A DNA stretch of 50,288 nt from an uncultured Bacteroides sp. (GTDB lineage Bacteria; Bacteroidota; Bacteroidia; Bacteroidales; Bacteroidaceae): the NCBI GenBank assembly GCA_948847595.1, contig CAQOGY010000022.1, positions 2,515 through 52,802 of the forward strand, read 5' to 3'. The notes beneath the pieces are model-generated. The model saw only the letters and a program-made list of their open reading frames with translations. It had not been told where the DNA came from and made no database searches. A program made the translations under genes and the position numbers. Positions 43,946-50,288 of this stretch are shown here, one piece after another (the first letter of the stretch is position 1; every line of letters starts with the position of its first letter).

Positions 43946-45535
43946 ATGATGATGAAGAAGATTAAAGTATACGCCCTCCTGGTTTGTCTGTTGGCAACGT
44001 CTGCTGCACAGGCCCAAAGTTTCGGCTCTGCCGCCATGCGCAAACTCCAAATGGCGGAATTCGCGATTTCCAACTTCTACGTAGACAAAGTAGATGAAGA
44101 CAAACTGGTAGAAGAAGCTATCATCAAGATGCTGGCACAGCTCGACCCGCACTCCACTTACTCGGATGCCGAAGAAGTGAAGAAGATGAACGAACCGCTT
44201 CAAGGCAACTTCGAAGGTATCGGCGTACAGTTCCAGATGATCGAGGACACCCTGCTCGTCGTACAACCCGTCAGCAACGGCCCCTCCGAGAAAGTGGGCA
44301 TCCTTGCCGGCGACCGCATCATTGCCGTCAACGACTCCGCCATCGCAGGAGTAAAAATGAGCACGGAAGATATCATGAAGCGCCTGCGTGGCCCGAAAGG
44401 TTCGAAAGTCAACCTGACCATCGTCCGCCGTGGAGTACAAGACCCGCTCGTGTTCACCGTGAAAAGAGATAAGATACCTATCCTGAGTCTCGACGCTTCC
44501 TACCTGATTCAGCCAAAGATCGGATACATCCGCATCAACCGCTTTGGCGCAACCACCGCCGAAGAATTTAAGAAAGCAATGAAAGACCTGCAAAAGCAAG
44601 GCATGAAAGACCTCATCCTCGACCTGCAAGGCAACGGCGGAGGATATCTGAACGCCGCCATCGACCTTGCCAACGAATTCCTCGGACAGAAGGAACTGAT
44701 TGTTTACACCGAAGGCCGGACCGCACAGCGCAGCGAGTTCTTCGCCAAAGGAAACGGAGAGTTCCGTGACGGCCGCCTCATCGTACTGGTAGACGAATAC
44801 ACCGCTTCCGCCAGCGAAATCGTGAGCGGCGCAGTGCAGGACTGGGACAGAGGTATCATCGTAGGTCGCCGTTCTTTCGGCAAAGGACTGGTGCAACGTC
44901 CCATCGACCTGCCGGACGGCTCCATGATCCGACTGACCATTGCACGGTACTATACCCCTGCCGGTCGTTGCATCCAAAAGCCGTATGACAGCTCAACCGA
45001 TTACAATAAAGACCTGATAGACCGCTTCAACCACGGAGAACTGATGAATGCCGACAGCATCCACTTCCCCGACTCATTGAAAGTGCAGACCAAGAAACTG
45101 AAACGTACCGTCTACGGCGGAGGTGGCATCATGCCGGACTACTTCGTTCCGATTGATACGACACTCTACACGGACTATCACCGGAAACTGGTCGGCAAAG
45201 GAGTCATCATCAAATTCACAATGAAATTCATCGAAGACCACCGCAAGGAACTGGCCGATAAATATAAGAAGTTCGACAGCTTCAACGAAAAGTTTGTTAT
45301 TGACGACGATATGCTCGCCACCCTCCGCGAAATGGGCGAGAAAGAAGGGGTGAAGTTTAACGAAGAGCAGTATCAGAAGGCACTTCCACTGATCAAGACA
45401 CAGCTCAAAGCACTGATAGCCCGCGACCTCTGGGATATGAACGAATATTTCCGCGTCATGAATACAACGAACGAAAGCGTGCAGAAAGCATTGGAAATCC
45501 TCCGTTCGGGAGAGTATCAGAAGAAGTTGAAATAA
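43946..45535 (+). CDS. C-terminal processing protease, S41 family, with PDZ domain
   Basis: The 529-residue serine protease is exported (signal peptide to about residue 24, ATSAAQA). It has a PDZ domain (about 90-170, GIGVQFQMIEDTLLVVQPVS, then EKVGILAGDRIIAVND) and an S41 catalytic core. Aligning the SASE block with E. coli Prc places the nucleophile at Ser288 in DEYTASASEIV. The general-base Lys313 is in RRSFGKGLVQ, the same 25-residue spacing. It trims or degrades periplasmic proteins from their C-termini. Three consecutive ATG codons start the frame; 43946 is used, but 43952 is as good. Codon 1 lies 62 bp after the palindromic element. Confidence 0.94.
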   Translation: MMMKKIKVYALLVCLLATSAAQAQSFGSAAMRKLQMAEFAISNFYVDKVDEDKLVEEAIIKMLAQLDPHSTYSDAEEVKKMNEPLQGNFEGIGVQFQMIEDTLLVVQPVSNGPSEKVGILAGDRIIAVNDSAIAGVKMSTEDIMKRLRGPKGSKVNLTIVRRGVQDPLVFTVKRDKIPILSLDASYLIQPKIGYIRINRFGATTAEEFKKAMKDLQKQGMKDLILDLQGNGGGYLNAAIDLANEFLGQKELIVYTEGRTAQRSEFFAKGNGEFRDGRLIVLVDEYTASASEIVSGAVQDWDRGIIVGRRSFGKGLVQRPIDLPDGSMIRLTIARYYTPAGRCIQKPYDSSTDYNKDLIDRFNHGELMNADSIHFPDSLKVQTKKLKRTVYGGGGIMPDYFVPIDTTLYTDYHRKLVGKGVIIKFTMKFIEDHRKELADKYKKFDSFNEKFVIDDDMLATLREMGEKEGVKFNEEQYQKALPLIKTQLKALIARDLWDMNEYFRVMNTTNESVQKALEILRSGEYQKKLK

Positions 45536-45615
45536 ACATCGAAAAATAAAACGGATAAACCGTACCCGATCAGACACCTTGATTGTAGTATAAGTAAAAT
45601 CATTAAAACAGAAGT

Positions 45616-48198
45616 ATGATACGACAGTTTGGTTTTACTTGGACAGCAATCAGCTGGTTACTGATGGGATACGGTTTATTTTTTGCCCTTTCCCCTTTGC
45701 AGGCGCAGACCGCCATCAAGAAATTCTCACTAGAGCTAAAGAACGAAAGCCTGCCCGAAGCACTGAAGCAGTTGGAAAAGGCAGGAGGAAAAAACATCCT
45801 CTTCACCTACAACGGAACAGAAAGTTATCGGGTGACCGTCAGCATCCGCGAAAAGACGGAACGCGAAGCCATCGACCTTGTACTGGCCGGCAAACCCTTC
45901 CTTTGCATCGAACGGGAGGAGTATTTCGTCGTGCAGCGGAAGAAATCGGACAAAGCCATCGCCATTGCAGGCAAAGTATATGACGAAAAAGGAGTCCCCC
46001 TACCCTTTGTCAACATCCTCGCCCTTGCCGCCGATTCCAGTTTCCTTGCCGGAAGCGTGACCGAAGAAGACGGCTCCTTCCATCTGCCCCCGGTAGCGGG
46101 AGAAGACTGTCTGCTGAAAGCGACCTACATAGGATACCGCCCGCAAATCATCCCCTGCCGGCAACAAAACACCATCCGCCTGCAACCCGACACAGAGCTA
46201 CTGAAAGAAGTAGTCATCACCGCCTCCCGCCCGCTGATAGAACGGAAAGACGGAACACTGACAGCCAACATAGCCGGAACGCCCCTTTCACTGATGGGAT
46301 CGGCCAAAGAAATGATCTCCCACCTCCCTTTTGTCACCGGCTCGGACGGAGAATTTACCGTACTGGGCAGAGGAACTCCTGAAATCTATATCAACGGCCG
46401 CAAAGTCAGAGACAAGACCGAACTGGACCGTCTGCAAGCCAATGAAATACTATCGGCAGAAATCATCACCACACCGGGCGTACAATATGGCTCTTCGGTA
46501 GGCGCTGTCATCCGTCTGCGCACCATCCGCAAACGCGGACAGGGAATGAGCGGCAGTTTCTACACCGACTACTCGCAAGGACGCGAACCGATCGGCAACG
46601 AAGGCATATCCCTGAACTACCGTACCGGCGGACTGGATATTTTCGTAAAAGGCGACTTTGCGGAAATCAACAATTACAGAACGGGTACCTCCAGCCAGGA
46701 CATTTATGCTTCATCCAACTGGAACCAATCGACAGAGGACAAAAGCAAACAAACCTATCGCACCTTCAACGGCGAACTGGGATTCAACTACGAAATAGAC
46801 GAAGACCAATCATTCGGCATGCGCTACATGCCCGGCACGAACATAGGCAATGCACATACTACCAATGAAGGGACAACCCTCATCCTACAAGACGGCAAAG
46901 AAGTAGACCACTTGCACGCTCTCCGCCAAACAGATGCCCACACCGGCTGGTGGCAGGCAGCCAACGGATACTACAACGGCACTTTCGGCAAATGGAACAT
47001 CGACTTCAACGCCGACTACCTGTACGGCCGGGACCGCATCCGTCAATATGCCGAAAACAACGGAATCGAAGACGCCACTTCGAGCAACCGCGTACGCAAC
47101 CACCTCTATGCCGCCAAACTGCTGCTCACCGCCCCACTCTGGAAAGGCAAACTCAGTTTCGGCACAGAAGAGACATTCACCAACCGCCACGATGTATTTC
47201 TCCAAAGCGGCTTCTCCGCCGATGCCGACGACCGCATCAAACAAACGATGCTCTCCGGATTCATCGACTACATCCTGTCGCTGGGAAAATTCAACATCCT
47301 GGCCGGACTGCGTTATGAATTTCAACAAACAGATTACTACGAGAAAGGGGTTCACCAAGACGACCAAAGCCCCACCTATCGCGACTGGATACCGGTAGTC
47401 AGCATCAGATACACTTCCGGCAACTGGTTCTTCGCCCTTTCTCACCGTACGCTGAAATACAGTCCCAGCTATGATATGCTCACCAGCGCCATCACCTATC
47501 AGAACAAATACTCCTACCGGAGCGGAGATCCGTTTCTCGTCCCCCAGATACATCGTGCGACTTTCTTTGATGCCGGATGGAAATGGGTCAACTTCAGCCT
47601 CAGCTACGACCATTGCTGGAATATGTACACCAGCTACACCCGCCCGTATGACGACATCAATCACCCCGGTGTATTGCTGTTCGGCATGGCAAGCATTCCG
47701 CATACCAACCGATACGGAGGCAGCATCGTCCTTTCGCCAAAGATCGGCATCTGGCAACCTCAGTTCACCACCGGTATTGACTGGTTCAACTCTCACGCAA
47801 CCTCCATAGGCATCACCCAAAACTGGAATGAACCGCGATTCTATTTCATTTTTGACAATAGTTTCAGCTTCCCTAAAGGTTGGTTCTTCAACATCAAAGG
47901 AGAACTGGCGCCCGGTGCCAAACAAAGTTACGCCATCTGGAAAACCGAAGGAAGAGTAGATGCCCAACTGACCAAATCGTTCCTGAAAGACCAGGCGCTG
48001 AAAGTATCGCTAACCGCGAAAGACCTCTTTCACACCGCCCACAGATACTTCACCATCTATGGCGACCGTACCTTCAGTTCCAGTCGTGAATATACCGATC
48101 AGCAGCGCTTCGGTATCCGGCTGAGCTATCAGTTCAACGCCACAAAGAGCAAATATAAAGGAACCGGAGCCGGAGCAAGCGAAAAGTCACGTTTGTAA
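45616..48198 (+). CDS. Outer-membrane beta-barrel TonB receptor with STN domain
   Basis: The 860-residue receptor has a signal peptide to about residue 31 (FFALSPLQAQ). An STN domain (about 34-105, FSLELKNESLPEALKQLEKA) signals through FecR, and a carboxypeptidase-like domain follows (about 115-190, IAGKVYDEKGVPLPFVNIL). A short plug (PLSLMGSAKEMISHLPFVTG, PEIYINGRKVRDKTELDRLQ) precedes an OMP_b-brl_3-type barrel. It is shorter than SusC and has no SusD partner. The downstream ECF sigma and FecR genes mark it as the sensor of a trans-envelope circuit with the gene order receptor-sigma-anti-sigma. The ligand is unknown. Confidence 0.9.
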   Translation: MIRQFGFTWTAISWLLMGYGLFFALSPLQAQTAIKKFSLELKNESLPEALKQLEKAGGKNILFTYNGTESYRVTVSIREKTEREAIDLVLAGKPFLCIEREEYFVVQRKKSDKAIAIAGKVYDEKGVPLPFVNILALAADSSFLAGSVTEEDGSFHLPPVAGEDCLLKATYIGYRPQIIPCRQQNTIRLQPDTELLKEVVITASRPLIERKDGTLTANIAGTPLSLMGSAKEMISHLPFVTGSDGEFTVLGRGTPEIYINGRKVRDKTELDRLQANEILSAEIITTPGVQYGSSVGAVIRLRTIRKRGQGMSGSFYTDYSQGREPIGNEGISLNYRTGGLDIFVKGDFAEINNYRTGTSSQDIYASSNWNQSTEDKSKQTYRTFNGELGFNYEIDEDQSFGMRYMPGTNIGNAHTTNEGTTLILQDGKEVDHLHALRQTDAHTGWWQAANGYYNGTFGKWNIDFNADYLYGRDRIRQYAENNGIEDATSSNRVRNHLYAAKLLLTAPLWKGKLSFGTEETFTNRHDVFLQSGFSADADDRIKQTMLSGFIDYILSLGKFNILAGLRYEFQQTDYYEKGVHQDDQSPTYRDWIPVVSIRYTSGNWFFALSHRTLKYSPSYDMLTSAITYQNKYSYRSGDPFLVPQIHRATFFDAGWKWVNFSLSYDHCWNMYTSYTRPYDDINHPGVLLFGMASIPHTNRYGGSIVLSPKIGIWQPQFTTGIDWFNSHATSIGITQNWNEPRFYFIFDNSFSFPKGWFFNIKGELAPGAKQSYAIWKTEGRVDAQLTKSFLKDQALKVSLTAKDLFHTAHRYFTIYGDRTFSSSREYTDQQRFGIRLSYQFNATKSKYKGTGAGASEKSRL

Positions 48199-48244
48199 TT
48201 CCCGGTTTCACAAAGATGACCAACAAGTCGGTTCCATCACAAGA

Positions 48245-48362
48245 GAGGCTGACTAAAAAGTCAATAGTATTCCCAATCTCCTCCTTCGGGAAGGAGGAGT
48301 ACCCGTAGGGGGAGGTGGTAGGTGAACACATTAAAGTTACTACCGACTTTTTAATCAGCCCC
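48245..48362. mobile_element. MITE-like element with about 26-bp terminal inverted repeats, copy 2
   Basis: The left end GAGGCTGACTAAAAAGTC (48245 on) and the right end (48337-48362), read inverted as GGGGCTGATTAAAAAGTCGG, match with few differences. The inside has the palindrome CTCCTTCGGGAAGGAG. No ORF is present. A further degraded right end follows in 48370-48398 (TTACTACTG, TTTTTTAGTC). Related sequence lies at 43840 and 50190. Confidence 0.65.
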
Positions 48363-48385
48363 CTACTTAGGTTACTACTGATTTT

Positions 48386-48417
48386 TTAGTCGAACTCAGG
48401 GAAAAGTACTATTTTTG
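48386..48417 (+). promoter_or_regulatory. Candidate promoter of the second sigma-factor gene
   Basis: TTAG (48386-48389, one mismatch), 20-bp spacer, TATTTTTG (48410-48417), then ATG at 48441. The -33 region lies in the degraded copy of the MITE-like element. Confidence 0.5.
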
Positions 48418-48440
48418 CAGCTTCAGAATCCAGATAAAGA

Positions 48441-48950
48441 ATGTTCCTGTTCCATAAAAACCAGACAAAACGAGAGGCCTTCGGGCAAATGTTTACGGAA
48501 ATGTACCCGCGAATGGTCCGTTACGCCTCACAACTGATGGGCGACGGAGAGGAAGCACGGGACATCGTAAGCGAAGTGATGGAGCAGGCCTGGAAACACT
48601 TCGACCAATTGGACGAGGCCGACCGCGGAGGCTGGATTTATACAGCAGTCCGCAACACCTGCCTCAACCGGATGAAGCATCTGCAAGTGGAACGGGACAA
48701 TGCGAAAGCACTCTACGAAGCGACGCTGGCCGATGTAAAAAGTAACTATCGGGAACACGAAGCACTGTTGCAGAAAGCGGAAACGATAGCCCGAAGCCTG
48801 CCGGAACCGACTTGCACCATCCTGCGGCTATGCTATTACGAACATCTCACCTATCGGGAAGTCGCCCAACAACTCGGCATCAGTCCCGACACGGTAAAAA
48901 AACATATATCCAAAGCATTGCGTACACTACGCGAAGCCATGAAAGAATAA
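48441..48950 (+). CDS. ECF-type sigma factor
   Basis: The 169-residue protein has region 2 (QMFTEMYPRMVRYASQLMGD, then ARDIVSEVMEQAWKHFDQLD, GGWIYTAVRNTCLNRMKHLQ) and region 4 with its helix-turn-helix (EHLTYREVAQQLGISPDTVK). It should direct transcription of the receptor block when released by the FecR protein 16 bp downstream. The target promoters cannot be read from this window. The upstream intergenic region is occupied by the MITE-like element and a housekeeping-type promoter. Confidence 0.93.
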   Translation: MFLFHKNQTKREAFGQMFTEMYPRMVRYASQLMGDGEEARDIVSEVMEQAWKHFDQLDEADRGGWIYTAVRNTCLNRMKHLQVERDNAKALYEATLADVKSNYREHEALLQKAETIARSLPEPTCTILRLCYYEHLTYREVAQQLGISPDTVKKHISKALRTLREAMKE

Positions 48951-48952
48951 AG

Positions 48953-48959
48953 AAGGAGG
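48953..48959 (+). promoter_or_regulatory. Shine-Dalgarno-like site AAGGAGG
   Basis: AAGGAGG lies 7 bp before the ATG at 48967. Such strong sites are rare in front of Bacteroides genes, so this fixes the start and suggests efficient translation of the anti-sigma gene. Confidence 0.65.
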
Positions 48960-48966
48960 ACACGCT

Positions 48967-50100
48967 ATGGAAGAAAAAGAAAAACGTATCAGCAAAGAAG
49001 AAGATTCCGGCTACGGACTGACAGCAGACAACGACAGTTGCAGGCTGGCAGACGGCGACAGTTGTGGACTGGCAGACAGCGACAGTTGTGGACTGGCAGA
49101 CAGCAACAGTTGCGAACCGGCAGACAGCGACAATTGTGAAGTGGCAACAGACGACCAAACCCCGTTCTCCGAAAACGCGGAAATACGCCGTCTGCAAAAT
49201 GCCTTTGGTGAAGCGTTGGGTGATCTGCCTCTGCCGGACGAAGTCCGGGAAGAATGGAGCACATTCCTGCAACGGCAGGCACAGCAGAAACGCAAACTTT
49301 ATCTCCGCATCTGTCTATCCGGTGGTGTGGCAGCAGCCATCGCCCTGTTATTGTTACTTTGGTCCCCTTGGCACATCACGGACAAGGACAGCATCCTGCA
49401 GAACATCGAAATCTTCACCGCCCTCCATGCACCGGAACAAATTACCACTATCGAAGAGAACGGCAGAATCATCGTATCTACCCCGCCCGCCACAACCACC
49501 CGCCTCACATTGGAGGACGGAAGTCACGTCCTTTTAAGTGCAAACAGCCGTCTGGAATACCCCAAAGAGTTTTCCTCTCAGGGAAGCCGCACCATAAACC
49601 TCACCGGAGAAGCACGCTTCGAAGTAACCAAAGACGCCCACCGCCCCTTCATCGTCTCTGCCGACAAAATGCAGACACAAGTGCTGGGCACCGTATTCGA
49701 CGTAAATGCCTATCCCGGCAATACCCCCGCCGTCACCCTGTATCAAGGACGAGTAAAGGTCGGCAAAGCAGCCTCTCCCATTGAGAAAGAAATAGTACCC
49801 GGACAATGTGCCACACTGACCACAAGCGGCGACATTCGTCTGGCGAAAGCCACACGGACAGAAAAAGAAGGATGGACCAAAGATGAGTTTTATTATGACA
49901 ACACCGAAATGATAACCGTACTGCAAAATATAGGGACCTGGTATAATATCAGCGTCATCTGCCATTCTGCAGACCTTTTACACAAACGAGTCCATTTCCG
50001 TTTCAGCCGGAATGTTCCGATAAAGACTCTACTGAATGTACTGAATGATTTAGGCATCGCACACTTCCAGTATAAAGATAAACAAATAGTAGTAGAATAA
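48967..50100 (+). CDS. FecR-family anti-sigma factor with cysteine octapeptide repeats
   Basis: The 377-residue protein has a cytoplasmic N-terminus (1-112), one membrane helix (about 113-132, LYLRICLSGGVAAAIALLLL), a periplasmic FecR domain (LTLEDGSHVLLSANSRLEYP, INLTGEARFEVTKDAHRPFI, TQVLGTVFDVNAYPGN) and a DUF4974 end (FYYDNTEMITVLQNIGTWYN). It should inhibit the 48441 sigma factor until the 45616 receptor signals. Residues 17-61 are an octapeptide repeat with Cys at 25, 33, 41, 49 and 57, exactly eight apart (DSCGLADS type). This is not a normal part of FecR and lies in the cytoplasmic segment before the sigma-binding region (about 66-105). Confidence 0.92.
   Translation: MEEKEKRISKEEDSGYGLTADNDSCRLADGDSCGLADSDSCGLADSNSCEPADSDNCEVATDDQTPFSENAEIRRLQNAFGEALGDLPLPDEVREEWSTFLQRQAQQKRKLYLRICLSGGVAAAIALLLLLWSPWHITDKDSILQNIEIFTALHAPEQITTIEENGRIIVSTPPATTTRLTLEDGSHVLLSANSRLEYPKEFSSQGSRTINLTGEARFEVTKDAHRPFIVSADKMQTQVLGTVFDVNAYPGNTPAVTLYQGRVKVGKAASPIEKEIVPGQCATLTTSGDIRLAKATRTEKEGWTKDEFYYDNTEMITVLQNIGTWYNISVICHSADLLHKRVHFRFSRNVPIKTLLNVLNDLGIAHFQYKDKQIVVE
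49015..49149 (+). repeat. 24-bp tandem repeat inside the anti-sigma gene, about 5.5 copies
   Basis: Units built on GACAGTTGTGGACTGGCA repeat every 24 bp. The two middle copies are nearly identical and the outer ones have diverged. The period keeps the frame and yields one Cys per unit. Confidence 0.9.
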
Positions 50101-50189
50101 ACACAATCACTTCCTGGCGAAAAAACGAGCTTTCATCTGTCATCTTTCACCATTGGTCGTCAAACTCCTTATTCATCGGAGCTTCCGAT

Positions 50190-50236
50190 GAGGCTGACTA
50201 AAAGTCGGTAGTATCTCTATTCTCCTCCTTCCTGAA
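50190..50236. repeat. Dispersed intergenic element, copy 3
   Basis: It begins GAGGCTGACTAAAAGTCGG and runs through CTCCTCCTTCCTGAAG. It shares 21 bp with copy 1 (43840-43860) and its left end and CTCCTCCTTC core with copy 2 (48245 on). It seems truncated on the right. Confidence 0.8.
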
Positions 50237-50288
50237 GCTACCCTTTATACACAAGTCTTAGCTGATTAACTCATAAAGTTCAAACTGT

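Noticed and set aside
43943..44977. 344-codon minus-strand open frame inside the protease gene
   Set aside because: Antisense to a conserved S41 protease with visible catalytic residues; no independent evidence.

Overview
The window looks like chromosomal DNA from a gut Bacteroides. The evidence is tandem SusC/SusD pairs, FecI/FecR-type ECF sigma and anti-sigma pairs, STN-domain TonB receptors, many SPII lipoproteins, few Shine-Dalgarno sites, and repeated promoters of the Bacteroides type (TTTG, about 20 bp, TAnnTTTG). I cannot name the species from sequence alone. The left edge carries a 55-bp repeat that suggests it is a contig end. No rRNA, tRNA, CRISPR array, transposase or phage gene was recognised.

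Layout. (1) 1-414: 5' part of a GH3 glycosidase gene on the minus strand, with an in-frame 102-bp-period duplication at the window edge. (2) 878-11789: a polysaccharide/glycoprotein utilisation locus made of an ECF sigma factor, a divergent FecR anti-sigma, an STN-SusC, a SusD, a FN3/discoidin-like lipoprotein and an M60 (HEIGH) metallopeptidase with BACON and F5/8C domains. This resembles host-mucin loci. (3) 11976-15892: a TonB receptor of the non-SusC type followed by a purple-acid-phosphatase-like phosphoesterase. (4) 16049-19012: divergent MscS channel and Ca2+/Na+ antiporter genes. (5) 19094-40276: a scattered glycan/phosphoester region. It contains a DUF4874/DUF4832 lipoprotein and a divergent DUF2264 protein, an alkaline-phosphatase-superfamily enzyme, a SusC-SusD-GH30-Ig-like lipoprotein operon, a GH130 mannosylglucose phosphorylase, a sodium:solute symporter, and a phosphoesterase/PQQ-propeller fusion. 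Two AT-rich DUF4143 AAA ATPase genes, each with its own repeat-laden promoter, are interspersed, along with a candidate small RNA. (6) 40369-45535: housekeeping genes for a GNAT-like protein, ParE, CoaD and a C-terminal processing protease. (7) 45616-50100: an outer-membrane beta-barrel receptor with STN domain, an ECF sigma factor and a FecR with an unusual cysteine-containing octapeptide repeat. This block is flanked and interrupted by copies of a small inverted-repeat element.

The most interesting observation is that the promoters of region 5 (20770, 23976, 26494, 35681, plus a second upstream box at 20742) share an upstream element, GTATYAG. In the four promoter-linked copies it lies exactly 24 bp before the -33 box, with further conserved bases down to that box. 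I infer that the region is one regulon under a single activator encoded elsewhere. It would join glycan capture (SusCD, GH30, Ig-like lipoprotein), cytoplasmic phosphorolysis (GH130 plus symporter) and phosphoester cleavage. The symporter promoter also has four 22-bp-periodic dyads just upstream.
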